64,000 nt of DNA from Mesobacillus foraminis (GCF_004340465.1 NZ_SLVV01000004.1:186001-250000), one strand, 5' to 3'. Positions 1 through 9,596 are shown, counted from the first letter of the stretch. Notes: generated from the sequence alone by a model not told the origin. Program-made: numbers and translations.

Positions 1-362
1 TCACGGCCTTTGCACTGGATGGCGATTCGGTCGCTGAAGTGGCCATCTCTCACTTTGATATACGTCTTTCCTTTATGCCCTGTAAGTGTAACTTCTCCCT
101 TCTCATTGACAGTGGCAACATTTTTATTAGAGGAACTCCAGGTCAGGTTTTCAGCAGCCAGCTGGAAATGACCGTCTTTTAGAACTTGAAGTGCTTTTAA
201 TTGAATAGACTGATTCTTCACTTTCCTATTGACCTGAGGTATGTTCAGGTCAATGACCAGGTCTTTGATGTTTGGTGCAGCCTCCCCTTGAACAGGGATT
301 TGCATGATCAGCAGTACTAAGGCAATCATTGTTATCATTGATTTTTTTACATAGCGCCCCAT
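1..362 (-). CDS. secreted Ig-like (BIG2-type) domain protein, 3' part outside window
   Basis: The gene starts at ATG 362 behind a GGGAG ribosome site and runs off the left edge, leaving about 120 codons. Residues 1-29 form a signal peptide: basic start, a hydrophobic stretch containing LVLLIMQIP, then GEAA. Residues about 70-115 contain WSSSNKNVATVNEKGEV, the typical core of a bacterial Ig-like group 2 fold. It lies 26 bp downstream of the AmiE-like hydrolase gene, so the two are very likely co-transcribed. In B. subtilis amiE sits beside the exo-muramidase namZ and nagZ, so the missing part could be a cell-wall hydrolase, but nothing visible proves that. Confidence 0.75.
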   Translation of the reverse strand, partial: MGRYVKKSMITMIALVLLIMQIPVQGEAAPNIKDLVIDLNIPQVNRKVKNQSIQLKALQVLKDGHFQLAAENLTWSSSNKNVATVNEKGEVTLTGHKGKTYIKVRDGHFSDRIAIQCKGR

Positions 363-388
363 CGTCTCTCTCCCTTTTAATTGCTGAT

Positions 389-2080
389 TTAGTAATTTCT
401 TTGCAGCCAGTCGCTGCTGGTCAGAGGCAGTTCACTGGTCTTCCCTTCTGTTTTAACCTCAGGATTATAAATATACCAGCCGCGGCCATTGACTGATCCA
501 TCTGTTTGATAACGGAAACGCAGTTTGGAAGCCTCTTTTGGCAATATTAGCTCTGTCTTTTCCCAGTCCTGGCTGTTTGCCGTAAACTTCGCAAGCTGCT
601 GCCACGCTCCATCCCGATAAACTTCTACAAAACCAAAATCGGCATTTCCTTCCATGCGGTGCCACTGTTTAAAAGAAAATATTCCTGTTTCTCTTAATGA
701 AAGGTCAGTTTCCAGTACCTTGTTTTGATTGTCTCCATAACCGGAAAACCATGTGTTCCCTTTCCCGGGAATGGTGACTGGAATAGAATCCGCCACCCGT
801 CTTGCAAATAAACGCCGTGTCTGGTTGACAGAAACGGTTGATCTTGATGGGTGCACCCGGTTGGTAAGCAGGATGGCAATCGTCTTGTTGGAGGGGTTTA
901 CGACAATGGAGGTCCCTGTATAACCTGTATGCCCAAAAGAATCCCCATCTGACATGGCATCCATATACCAGCCTTGGTTCAGCTCCCAGCCCAATCCATG
1001 ATCATCACCTGGAAAGGTGGTGTTTTGATTCTCCAGCAGCGCGTGAACGGATTCAGGCGAAAGTATTCTTTTGCCTGCATATTTCCCTTCATTGAGAAAA
1101 ATAGAAGCAAACTTTGCCAAATCACTAGCTGTTGAGAACACACCGGCATGCCCAGCAACTCCGTCCAATGACCAGGCATTTTCATCATGTACCTGGCCCC
1201 AGACCAGCCCCCTTTTAAGCAAAGGCTGATACTCTGTCGCAGCAATGCGCTTCTGTAACGCTAATGGTGGATTATACATGGTGTCCTTCATCCCTAATGG
1301 GCCGGTAATATACTCCTTGACAAACTCATCAAGGGGCTGAGCTGTTAGTTTTTCCACTATTGCTCCCAATGTAATCATATTTAAGTCGCTATAGGTGTAG
1401 ACTGTCCCTGGCTCGTTTTTTAACGGTTGTTTAAAAACAAGCTGCAGGCGCTCTTCTCTTGAATGTCCTTTCGAATATAAGGGAATCCAGGCCTCTAATC
1501 CGGAAGTATGGGTTAACAGCTGACGGACCGTGACAGATTCCTTTCCTGCCTGTGCAAATTCAGGAATATAAACTGCTGCATGCTGGTCGAGTTCAATCAA
1601 TCCTTTCTCATGCAGAATCATCACTGCGACAGATGTAAAAATCTTTGAGATGGAAGCTAAGTCGAAAATGGTATACGTGTTCATGGGAATGAGGTTTTCT
1701 AATTCTGAAAATGAGTCGTCTGCATACCTTGCAGAAAAGCCATATGCAGAATGTTTTACAACTTTTCCGCCTCTCGCTACCAACACCACAGCCCCCGGCA
1801 TGATTTGATCCGAAATCGCTTTGTCCATGATCTGATCGATTTCGTTTAGCGAGGCCGCCCTCATGCCAGCTCCTTTAGGAGATGATGGGTGAAGGACCTT
1901 ATATCTTGGCTGAACAGCTGTGTCCCATACAAAACCTGGCTGAGGACGGACAGGATTAGAGATGTGCTTATCCTTGTGTTCAATAGACTGAACATCGTTC
2001 CAGCCCCCTCCTGAAAAAGCAGCAGGAACACTCAAAAGAAGAGCGGCCACGGCAGGAATCAATAAAAGGTTCTTTTTCAT
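389..2080 (-). CDS. secreted serine hydrolase of the beta-lactamase/AmiE family with a C-terminal beta-sandwich domain
   Basis: This 563-residue protein starts at ATG 2080 behind a strong AAGGAGG site and has a signal peptide (KKNLLLIPAVAALLLSVPA). The class C beta-lactamase fold carries SxxK as SISK near residue 144, YSD in VYTYSDLN near 230, and HTG in GHTGYTG near 386. The B. subtilis relative AmiE (YbbE, about 440 residues) releases L-Ala peptides from MurNAc-peptides during muropeptide recycling. This protein has about 110 extra C-terminal residues, WFSGYG to YNPEVK, resembling the golvesin or immune-inhibitor-A type sandwich domains of secreted enzymes. A cre-like site lies 52 bp upstream. 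An esterase or D-aminopeptidase role cannot be excluded. Confidence 0.8.
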   Translation of the reverse strand: MKKNLLLIPAVAALLLSVPAAFSGGGWNDVQSIEHKDKHISNPVRPQPGFVWDTAVQPRYKVLHPSSPKGAGMRAASLNEIDQIMDKAISDQIMPGAVVLVARGGKVVKHSAYGFSARYADDSFSELENLIPMNTYTIFDLASISKIFTSVAVMILHEKGLIELDQHAAVYIPEFAQAGKESVTVRQLLTHTSGLEAWIPLYSKGHSREERLQLVFKQPLKNEPGTVYTYSDLNMITLGAIVEKLTAQPLDEFVKEYITGPLGMKDTMYNPPLALQKRIAATEYQPLLKRGLVWGQVHDENAWSLDGVAGHAGVFSTASDLAKFASIFLNEGKYAGKRILSPESVHALLENQNTTFPGDDHGLGWELNQGWYMDAMSDGDSFGHTGYTGTSIVVNPSNKTIAILLTNRVHPSRSTVSVNQTRRLFARRVADSIPVTIPGKGNTWFSGYGDNQNKVLETDLSLRETGIFSFKQWHRMEGNADFGFVEVYRDGAWQQLAKFTANSQDWEKTELILPKEASKLRFRYQTDGSVNGRGWYIYNPEVKTEGKTSELPLTSSDWLQRNY

Positions 2081-2131
2081 ATAGCCTCCTTTTTCAGTGA
2101 ATTTGCAGGCGCATCGTGGGATTTCACAGAA

Positions 2132-2147
2132 TTGTTAGCGCTTACAC
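2132..2147. promoter_or_regulatory. candidate cre site (CcpA)
   Basis: TGTTAGCGCTTACA fits the cre consensus TGNNANCGNNNNCA and lies about 52 bp upstream of the AmiE-like start. Carbon catabolite control fits the known regulation of muropeptide recycling in B. subtilis. The site is predicted only. Confidence 0.55.
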
Positions 2148-2375
2148 ATCTATAGGAGAAGTGTAAGTGATAACTGGTATAGATGTCTATAATACTTCTT
2201 TCCTATCAAGAGAAAGAGACAGTAGGTAAAAGGGAAATTGGTAATATGTCATTTGGATTATATTTACAGCCGCAGTAATCTGTTGGGCAGTAAATGGTGA
2301 TGCAATGTCTGTTGTATTCTTTTATCAAGGTTTTTATGAAAAAACGTTCATCCTGAATAGCAAACCTTATAAAGA

Positions 2376-2400
2376 AAAACCGCATTATGTACGCGGTTTT
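2376..2400 (-). terminator. rho-independent terminator of the CPBP protease gene
   Basis: An AAAACCGC/GCGGTTTT stem is followed on the minus strand by TTTTTCTTT, about 120 bp past the end of the CPBP gene. Confidence 0.7.
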
Positions 2401-2521
2401 GGAGAGTAATTAATTAATTGTGAGGTACTTAATTTTCATCACCTTCCCTATTCAAGAAGGCATTGATTTCTATGCAACTGATCAAAGACGCATGAATTCT
2501 GGGACTTTACAAATGCATCAA

Positions 2522-3451
2522 CTACTTTATGGCAGTCCTTCCTGGCGTACTAAAATGATCGTTTTTCCCAAATTTTTTTATGGCAAAATATGAAAACAGT
2601 GATAAGGACACAAAACTCCACAACAGCGAAGTTTTAGGGTCGATATCATTAATGACAAACAGAGAGGGAAGCTTTCCAAAAGCGGAATGGTCCATGGTTA
2701 AAAACCAGCCGATGAACATATTATTGGCAGCATGTGCACCGATGGTTAATTCTGCACTGTTTGTTCTTGCTGTGATATAACACCATAAGACCCCTGAAAG
2801 AATATAGTCACTTCCAACAAAAAAGGCGGAATAATTCATTTCAGGATTTCCAAAGTGAAGCGAAGCGAAGATTAAGCCAACAATTACTGATAACAGTATC
2901 TTATTATTAATCTTCCTTCCGAACCACTGCATCAGGTAGCCTCGGAAAAAGACTTCCTCTGCCGTTGTTTGAATTGGAGTGAGAATGAGAACAAATAGAA
3001 ATAGTTTAATAAAATCCTGTGCTTTTATTTGATTAAGAGAATAATCACTGGGATTTAACAGGAAATCAATCAGTGAGGTTCCAGCCACAAGGGCAAAGAA
3101 TATGCCAAACCCCCAAAGGACCCGCTTCCAGTCAATTTTTTCCTTAGGCGTAACAAGCGTTTTAAATTTACGCTTATGAATAAGCCTCATGAATAAAAAC
3201 AATCCCAAAAACCAAAAGACGTAGGTAAGATTGGAAAATACAAAATCGTAGACTGGGTCCACATTAACACCAACCATACCCTCTAGGTCAAAATATGAAT
3301 CGGGATTTCCATCTGCGGCGGCAAACGCGGCTAAAGCAAAAAGGTACCCTACAGAACCCAGGAACAAAAATAATAGAAACAGAATGAATGAAAATAGATA
3401 CCTTTTCCAATTATTGATTCCCTGATTCATCTTAATAAAATCGTTTCCCAA
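2522..3451 (-). CDS. CPBP family intramembrane glutamic endopeptidase
   Basis: This 309-residue polytopic membrane protein has about eight hydrophobic segments. It carries the CPBP (CAAX protease/Abi) signature: EEVFFRG at about 164-170 (EExxxR), FASLHFG near 195 and the second His motif IGAHAANN near 237. Members cleave prenylated proteins, peptides or anti-sigma factors in the membrane; the substrate here is unknown. The start is TTG 3451 behind a GGGGGG run; an internal ATG at 3430 has no good ribosome site. It stands alone between two terminators. Confidence 0.8.
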   Translation of the reverse strand: MGNDFIKMNQGINNWKRYLFSFILFLLFLFLGSVGYLFALAAFAAADGNPDSYFDLEGMVGVNVDPVYDFVFSNLTYVFWFLGLFLFMRLIHKRKFKTLVTPKEKIDWKRVLWGFGIFFALVAGTSLIDFLLNPSDYSLNQIKAQDFIKLFLFVLILTPIQTTAEEVFFRGYLMQWFGRKINNKILLSVIVGLIFASLHFGNPEMNYSAFFVGSDYILSGVLWCYITARTNSAELTIGAHAANNMFIGWFLTMDHSAFGKLPSLFVINDIDPKTSLLWSFVSLSLFSYFAIKKFGKNDHFSTPGRTAIK

Positions 3452-3547
3452 ACATATACCCCCCTTTTTATGACCTTTACATCTTGAAGATTATACCATA
3501 TTTTATATTTATTACTATTCTATTATTATTTTTTTTCGTTAAAAAAG

Positions 3548-3592
3548 AGATTGGACAAAATGCCGATCTTTCTAACGTTTAGTCTCCAATCT
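3548..3592 (-). terminator. terminator of the M50 protease gene
   Basis: AGATTGGA and TCCAATCT pair around a 29-nt loop, followed on the minus strand by CTTTTTT. The stem overlaps the last codons of the gene. Confidence 0.55.
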
Positions 3593-4631
3593 TATTCTTT
3601 ACAAGACGCGTTAATGTCTTTTCAGCTGTTAGAAACCCATACATTTTTTCATTTTGACTAATGATTTTACTGACTTTCTTTATGTTTTCCTTGGAAGTTT
3701 GTTTGTCACCCTCCATATGAGCAATGATGGCTTTTCCTCGATAATAGGAAACAGGCTCCATTTTCCCTAACAATTGTTGATATTTTTCCATCTTTTCTAT
3801 TTCTGCATCACCTGTTAAAAAATGTGCAAGCTGCTTCATATGAATCAGGAACCCTATCTGCACTTTATTTTTAGATGTTACTGGAATCGCAGAATACTCT
3901 TTCAATGCATTTACAGCAGCCAGTAAGCCATTCTTCTCTATTTCATGATAATAAATCAGCATTGCGTATTGTAAATTATCAACCGTAGGAGGCTTTTCCT
4001 TTGCCAATTGGATATATTCACAACTATATTGTGATGGATGTTTGCTGCTGAGAAGCTCTTTTGATACAAGGAGATCCTCCATCAGTAATCTTGACTGGTC
4101 ATTATTTTTCATCAGTGTAAAGAGCACATATCCATCTGTTTTCATGCTTCCTTTTAAGGGCAGCATCGTTGCCATTAATATAGTCCCATTCATTAAAGCA
4201 AAGTAGAATAACATTTGATAAGAAAATAGCTCATATAGACCTAACCCGAAGAGTGCTAAAAGAAGAGATATGAAAGGGCCGCCCGCAGTGTATAAAGCCA
4301 TTTTTTTCATTAGGCTTTCTCTTTTCTCTTGGGGAGGTGTCATCATGGCAACGCCGCCAAAAAATAACCAATTTCTGTTTTCCTTTACCCTTACGCCAGC
4401 ACTCTCTTTTTCTATTAAAACAGGTCCGAATGCTAAAAAGATAAAGTCATATCCACACCATTTCCCAAACAGAAAATGGCCAAGCTCATGCAGTGAAATC
4501 GCTAGCCATGTACAAATCATCAGGCTGGCTAAAAGCATGGTTCCTTCATAAGTACGGTCTACGAACGTTCCGATGGTTATTAAAACGATAACATAAATAG
4601 TTACCCATTTAGGTGTAAAAAAGGGATTCAC
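3579..4631 (-). CDS. M50-type membrane metalloprotease-like protein
   Basis: This membrane protein of about 350 residues has the zinc-binding motif HELGH in a segment typical of site-2 proteases (SLHELGHFLFGKW). The N-terminal half holds about five transmembrane segments; the C-terminal 180 residues are soluble and helical. The substrate is unknown. I place the start at GTG 4631 because GAGGGGG precedes it at the right distance; the frame is open to a TTG at 4685 with no ribosome site, giving 368 residues. The CPBP protease gene lies downstream, separated by a terminator. Confidence 0.7.
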   Translation of the reverse strand: MNPFFTPKWVTIYVIVLITIGTFVDRTYEGTMLLASLMICTWLAISLHELGHFLFGKWCGYDFIFLAFGPVLIEKESAGVRVKENRNWLFFGGVAMMTPPQEKRESLMKKMALYTAGGPFISLLLALFGLGLYELFSYQMLFYFALMNGTILMATMLPLKGSMKTDGYVLFTLMKNNDQSRLLMEDLLVSKELLSSKHPSQYSCEYIQLAKEKPPTVDNLQYAMLIYYHEIEKNGLLAAVNALKEYSAIPVTSKNKVQIGFLIHMKQLAHFLTGDAEIEKMEKYQQLLGKMEPVSYYRGKAIIAHMEGDKQTSKENIKKVSKIISQNEKMYGFLTAEKTLTRLVKNKIGD

Positions 4632-4878
4632 TATTTCCCCCTCACTTTCTTTATTTTGTTCGATTCTCCCGGCAGACACCTGCAAGTGCCACTACAATAG
4701 GATAAGAAGCTCTTCATAGGATAAATAATAGGAAATAATATCCACATACTATCTTAAGCACAAAAATGAAAGAGTGCAAACACATCAACTCTTTGTACAA
4801 AATAGCTTCAACGCATTGAAACCTATTTTAGTGTATAGCCGCCTACTTTGTGTATGCCACTTTATCAAAATAAAGAGT

Positions 4879-4915
4879 GCCTGACCCGCAACGCTTTAAA
4901 GCGATGCAGTCAGGC
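4879..4915. repeat. long imperfect stem-loop
   Basis: GCCTGAC and GTCAGGC flank an inner perfect palindrome CGCTTTAAAGCG. The rest of 4686-5352 holds no recognisable gene apart from this element and the terminator at 4997. Confidence 0.45.
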
Positions 4916-4996
4916 CCCTTCTTTCTTATTATGGGCCGGTGATATTGTGGCAAACAACCACAATGTTCAGGAGATGTTCCGCAGACAAATAGGCAT

Positions 4997-5030
4997 AAAA
5001 AAATAACCCGGATCAAGGGGTTATTTTTTT
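4997..5030 (-). terminator. strong symmetric terminator
   Basis: A run of A plus TAACCC pairs with GGGTTA plus a run of T around GGATCAAG. It can act on both strands. The PAS-STAS gene ends 320 bp to the right and is its likely source. Confidence 0.65.
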
Positions 5031-5352
5031 AGCTATCATAACGTGCATTCTCAAACAATACTTCTTCAACGGACCTCTTTTTGAGATGGTAGATCATCTG
5101 GGATATCGTTTAGCTTGTAATTTTCTGAAAGCCAGAAGGTAGAAGGAGCCACATTAAAAGAGACCAGGATAAAAAATAAATACCTGGAAGATTATTTGGA
5201 AGACAGGATCTATTATGAAACGGCTATGCTGCCCCAATTCATATTTTGTTAGACATTCCAAATACCTCTAAAATATTTAAAAGAAAAAAGCACTTCTACT
5301 AAATGCAGAAACGCATATGTTCTCTATTTTATAGAACGATAAATAAAGCTGC

Positions 5353-6126
5353 TTAAAATGGCTCCATGGCACTAAGTGCCTGCTGCACACTCTGAAAAGT
5401 CATGATTCCCGAGAAATCAAAGCCTACGTGAACAGCCGCCTGGGCAAGCCTGGGCCTTATGCCGGTAAAAGCAGTACCAACGCCTAGAAGCATAAGGATT
5501 TTCTGTAATTGTAAAATCTGTGTAGCGACCATTTTATTAAATGTACCAATTCCCGAACAATCAATGATTAAATGATGAATCTTCATGTCCGCCACTCTTG
5601 TAGGTACAGATTGAATAATCCCGTCAAGTCTGTCTTGATTAAAGATGCCAATTAAAGGCAGAATGGCGGTTTGGTTCATGATTGGAACAAGGGGGGCAGA
5701 TAACTCGTTCAATTCCTGTTCAGCTATTCGAAGTGCATCTGCCGTCTTTCTCCGATCCGTATCATCCTTAAACACAACCTGAATAGCCGGCTTTCCAAAA
5801 TAAGTTACTCGCGAAGCAGAAACTTCTACTTCAAGGACTGATCCATCCCAACAAATAACTTTTTCCTCGATCGTTTTATTCACAGACCGCTCTCCGCTTA
5901 ACAGTTTTTTCATTCTTTGTAATACTGTTTCATGGTAATCAGGGTGGATGACTTCAAAAACGGATTTACCCAGAATACTGTCCTGGCGGGAAGGGGCTCG
6001 AAATAACGTCACACCGGCAGGATTAAGATAAACAAACTGGTCCTCTATATAAATGGCCACAGCTTCAGGGCAATTTTCAATCAATTCCTGAAAGTTTATC
6101 CCTAGCATCGCACCTGTTTCTTTCAT
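5353..6126 (-). CDS. PAS-STAS domain protein, RsbR-like stress regulator
   Basis: This 257-residue protein starts at ATG 6126 (AGGGTGAG site). Residues about 10-130 are a PAS domain with a PAC tail (VVFKDDTDRRKTADALRIAEQ); residues about 140-255 are a STAS domain. The order sensory domain then STAS is that of stressosome RsbR paralogs and YtvA. The PAS lacks the LOV cysteine motif NCRFLQ, so it is probably not a flavin photosensor. The STAS switch loop reads DCSGIGTFNK, with Ser and Thr available for RsbT-like phosphorylation. No RsbS, RsbT or sigB genes lie nearby, so it would act on partners encoded elsewhere. Confidence 0.8.
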   Translation of the reverse strand: MKETGAMLGINFQELIENCPEAVAIYIEDQFVYLNPAGVTLFRAPSRQDSILGKSVFEVIHPDYHETVLQRMKKLLSGERSVNKTIEEKVICWDGSVLEVEVSASRVTYFGKPAIQVVFKDDTDRRKTADALRIAEQELNELSAPLVPIMNQTAILPLIGIFNQDRLDGIIQSVPTRVADMKIHHLIIDCSGIGTFNKMVATQILQLQKILMLLGVGTAFTGIRPRLAQAAVHVGFDFSGIMTFQSVQQALSAMEPF

Positions 6127-6394
6127 AAACTCACCCTGTAATTCTTATTTGACTTTTCATGAAGAATGGCTTTCATATCATTCATCCTGTGTTGAAAATT
6201 CATATGAGTTCATCCTCTCATAACTGGTCACGTTACTATTTAATTCACCAACCATGATGTAAAATCCTTTCTAATTTCTGTTAATTCAATACAGAAAATT
6301 AACAGTCCCGGATGGCAGTTTATCATTTCTCCAAAATTCATCGAAATAACAATTCAGTAGTTATCCCATTTACAATTGGGACCTTTTTTTATCC

Positions 6395-7321
6395 CTAGGG
6401 GAATAATATTTTAGATAGTGAGACGACTATAGTTACGGTCACCATACTAAAAATGGTAGACATCAAGACGGCTTGAGCAGCGTATTCTGGATGGTTTCCA
6501 TATTCCAAAGCAAATAAGGAGCTGTTTCTTGATGTTGGAAACGAACTAGCAATAAATAACGCTTGAGCGATTGTCCCTTCCAGATGTAAAAACGTAATAA
6601 TTAAAAATGCCAGACACGGTGACAGGATCAGGCGCCCAATAATACTTAAAACCAGTGGAAAAGAGAATCGGTTTATTTTTAAGAAGGCGCTCTGTGCTCC
6701 AAGTGTGACAAGAGCGACAGCCACAAAAGCATAGGATGCATTTTCAATTGGAGCCCAAAGGAATCCTGGCAGTTTTATAGAGAAGGTATGAAGGAACAGA
6801 CCAATCAAAAATGCATAAATGACAGGGTTTTTAAAAAAGACCTTTATCGCCTGCAACCCTTTCTGATCAACAGATACTGAATTGTATAAACCATATGTAT
6901 ACGTAAGTAGGTTTTGAAAAATCATCACCACAACCTGTATGGACTGACCCAGCGGGTGATGCTGGAAAACGAGCTGGCTGACAGGCAAACCAAAGTTCCC
7001 TGAATTGACAAGGACGACACTATTTTTAAAGGTGGAGGACAGACCTCCCTCAAACTTGGCTAGTTTAGCGATACAAGAGGTTAGAATAATTAAGCTTAGA
7101 CTCTGAACAGCCAAAAATGTCAAGATATAAAGCAGTGTAGCACTTCCCATTTTGCTCTGGTACACATTGGCAAAACTGACGGCAGGCATCAGCAAATAGG
7201 TTGTAAGTTTTGATAACGTATTCAAATCCAATGTGAATTTTCGGTGAAGGAAAGCTCCTGCCCCGATAAGGGTGAACACAGGCAAAATGACATTCAATAA
7301 AATTAGAAACAAAACATCCAT
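6395..7321 (-). CDS. AEC (auxin efflux carrier) family transporter
   Basis: This polytopic protein of about 308 residues has ten hydrophobic segments. The Pro- and Gly-rich halves (LLMPAVSFANVY, and SSFPTSRNSSLFALEYG near the C-terminus) are typical of the AEC family, which moves small organic anions such as malate out of or into the cell. I choose ATG 7321 (GGGGAT site) over the TTG two codons earlier. A LysR regulator is encoded 224 bp upstream on the same strand and may control it. The substrate cannot be read from sequence. Confidence 0.8.
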   Translation of the reverse strand: MDVLFLILLNVILPVFTLIGAGAFLHRKFTLDLNTLSKLTTYLLMPAVSFANVYQSKMGSATLLYILTFLAVQSLSLIILTSCIAKLAKFEGGLSSTFKNSVVLVNSGNFGLPVSQLVFQHHPLGQSIQVVVMIFQNLLTYTYGLYNSVSVDQKGLQAIKVFFKNPVIYAFLIGLFLHTFSIKLPGFLWAPIENASYAFVAVALVTLGAQSAFLKINRFSFPLVLSIIGRLILSPCLAFLIITFLHLEGTIAQALFIASSFPTSRNSSLFALEYGNHPEYAAQAVLMSTIFSMVTVTIVVSLSKILFP

Positions 7322-7520
7322 CAACAATCATCCCCAGACGGTAACACCGATAAAACAGCGAATCTTCAAAGATTCTGATTAAATCGCTAGTGGTGCCTTT
7401 ATTTTTATAAATAAGAAAATCGGTAATCCATCCCCCATGCTTCCTTTTCATTATAAAAATCACCACTCTATAGTTAAAATACAAATAAATTATGTGCATT
7501 CATTCAAAAATGGAATATTA

Positions 7521-7546
7521 AAAAAGCGTGGGAACTCTCCCACACT
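7521..7546 (-). terminator. terminator of the LysR gene
   Basis: GTGGGA(ACTC)TCCCAC is followed on the minus strand by TTTTTT. It lies directly after the LysR stop codon and separates it from the AEC gene. Confidence 0.75.
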
Positions 7547-7550
7547 TTCC

Positions 7551-8420
7551 TTATAACTGTTCAAAATCCAATTTACTTATAAAGTGTACAAACTCCTTGA
7601 CAACCTTCAGGTCCATTGATTCTTCGCGATACAGCATCCAGGTTTTCCTGACAAGAGGGTTGCCCGCATCGTCTTTTAAGTTGATTTTATAGAGGTCATT
7701 CCGATTTTCCACTAACACACTTGGAAGTATCCCATATCCTAATCCACTTGTGACCATTTCCTTGCATGTATCAGCTTTGTCCACTTCCATCCCAATAACA
7801 GGCGGCTCTGAAAAATTGCCGCTCCACCAGTTATCAATCATCGACTTCAGTAAAGCATCCGTTTCATAATCAATTCTTGGAAGTACAGGCAAATCCTGAA
7901 TTTCAATGTGTTCAGTTGAAACGATACAGATGTTTTCTTCAAATAGAAGCTGCCGGGATTCCGGCCATTGATAGTCACCTCGAACAATCCCAATTTGCAC
8001 ATCCCGGTTATAGGCAAGCTGAAACACCTCCCTGCTCCATCCGGTTGTGACTTTATAGCTGACTTTAGGGAACTGTTCACGAAAAAGTTTTAAAAGCTGA
8101 GGAAGCTTATGCCTTGTTATGAAATTGGAAACTGCGATGCGCAAGGTACCGCTAACTTCCTGATCCATATTCCGGACCGTTTCTTTAATCCTTCGATGCC
8201 GTTCGAGCATTTCATCTGCACATTTGGCTAAATATTCTCCCTGGGGTGTAAACTGTACGCCGCGTGTTCCCCGGCTGACAATGGTCAGATTGAATTCCTT
8301 TTCTATTTGCTGAATTCTTTTTGTCAAGGAAGGCTGTGACATATATAAAATTTCAGCACTTTTTGTAATGTTGTTTTTTTCATATAAAACCTTCAAGATG
8401 AGCCAGTCCCGTTCATCCAT
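7551..8420 (-). CDS. LysR family transcriptional regulator
   Basis: This 289-residue protein has the usual LysR layout: winged helix at 1-60 (NITKSAEILYMSQPSLTKRI) and a periplasmic-binding-like effector domain from about 90. Start ATG 8420 follows GGGGGCAAG. The neighbouring AEC transporter gene suggests control of organic anion transport, but a terminator separates them and no inducer is known. Confidence 0.85.
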   Translation of the reverse strand: MDERDWLILKVLYEKNNITKSAEILYMSQPSLTKRIQQIEKEFNLTIVSRGTRGVQFTPQGEYLAKCADEMLERHRRIKETVRNMDQEVSGTLRIAVSNFITRHKLPQLLKLFREQFPKVSYKVTTGWSREVFQLAYNRDVQIGIVRGDYQWPESRQLLFEENICIVSTEHIEIQDLPVLPRIDYETDALLKSMIDNWWSGNFSEPPVIGMEVDKADTCKEMVTSGLGYGILPSVLVENRNDLYKINLKDDAGNPLVRKTWMLYREESMDLKVVKEFVHFISKLDFEQL

Positions 8421-8859
8421 TGTCTTGCCCCCGCTCCATTGATGTGATTGTATTATGGTAGAATTGCAAGAGCTGAGCCCCCATATTCAAAAATACCATA
8501 GCAACAAAGATTAATTCAAAAAATAGTAAGGTTCTTTATTTTATATTCCATTCATAATAATGCTATTTTACTAATTTAACAGTTTCGTGGAACAGTCTTT
8601 TAGTTGAAAAAGAATGACTATCCTACGTAAAAAAGCTGAATGAGAGTTTGATTTTGCAAGTCTTGTCCAATCCCAGAGAATTTGATTGTTCTGCATAAAT
8701 CAGCAAACTCATTATTGCTTTTTATCGAGGTTAAACTATTTATATTCTTTCTGTGTAATTACATCTATACCTACAAGTTTTTTTAAAGAATAAAAAGAAA
8801 ACCACGTGAACATACTATCATTTACGAAATGGACGGCAAAATTAACGGGGGATTTTGCA
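8421..8859. other. intergenic region without a recognised gene
   Basis: This AT-rich region lies between the divergent LysR and DUF421 genes. No ORF with a ribosome site and no clear regulatory repeat was found. The DUF421 frame is open back to a GTG at 8806. Confidence 0.5.
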
Positions 8860-9543
8860 ATGCCGGGATATGTAGAAATTATAATACGTACAATCATCGC
8901 TTTTAGCATCCTGTGGGTTTTTGTCCACCTGCTCGGGAAACAGACTATTGCCCAGAGGACGTACCACCTCTATATTGCTTCGATTACAATGGGGACAATT
9001 GGAGGGAATCTGGCATTTAATATTAAAATTAAATTTCTGTATTTTATTATTTCTATTTTCTTGATGGGCTCCATCGTTTTTGTACTGAATATGCTGTCTG
9101 TCAGGTCAAATCGCCTGCGAAGATGGATTGCTGGAGAGCCTGCTACACTGATAAAGGAAGGAAAAATTCTCGAAGAATCAATGAAGCGAATGGGCTATTC
9201 GCTGGATTCCCTAAAACAGGCTTTACGGGCCAAAGACATATTCAACCTGGAAGAAGTAGAATGCGCGATTTTGGAAATCAACGGCTCTCTTTCAGTACTC
9301 AAAAAGCCATCCTACCGAAGTGTTACCAAGCAAGATTTAAATATAAAATCCTCACCTGAAAGTGTGCCAGTTGAATTGATCTATGACGGCAAGATGCTGC
9401 AAAATAATGTTCTCAACCATACTTACGACCGAGAATGGTTAGAATGTGAGCTGAAAAAAAGAAACCTTGCAATTAAAGATATCTCCTATGCTGTGGTTGG
9501 AACAAAGGGGAATTTGTACATCGATTTATTTCACGATCAGTAA
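8860..9543 (+). CDS. DUF421 (YetF family) membrane protein
   Basis: About 228 residues. Three N-terminal transmembrane segments are followed by a cytosolic domain with RRWIAGEPATLIKEGKI and a C-terminal module with VELIYDGKM, the layout of B. subtilis YetF and its paralogs. These are widespread in spore formers, some linked to spore germination or coat; no biochemical role is established. ATG 8860 follows AACGGGGGAT at correct spacing, so I prefer it to GTG 8806. Confidence 0.8.
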   Translation: MPGYVEIIIRTIIAFSILWVFVHLLGKQTIAQRTYHLYIASITMGTIGGNLAFNIKIKFLYFIISIFLMGSIVFVLNMLSVRSNRLRRWIAGEPATLIKEGKILEESMKRMGYSLDSLKQALRAKDIFNLEEVECAILEINGSLSVLKKPSYRSVTKQDLNIKSSPESVPVELIYDGKMLQNNVLNHTYDREWLECELKKRNLAIKDISYAVVGTKGNLYIDLFHDQ

Positions 9544-9572
9544 CGGGAAACAGAATCTTACAGTAATAGAGA

Positions 9573-9587
9573 GCTGGTATAACCAGC
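9573..9587. terminator. small hairpin between convergent genes
   Basis: GCTGG(TATAA)CCAGC lies between the ends of the DUF421 and DUF378 genes. It is short and has a weak T tract. Confidence 0.35.
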
Positions 9588-9596
9588 CCTCCATCT

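Noticed and set aside
7065-7499. 144-codon minus-strand ORF overlapping the AEC transporter
   Set aside because: It overlaps the AEC gene in another frame, shows no family features, and its Cys/His-rich composition is typical of shadow frames.
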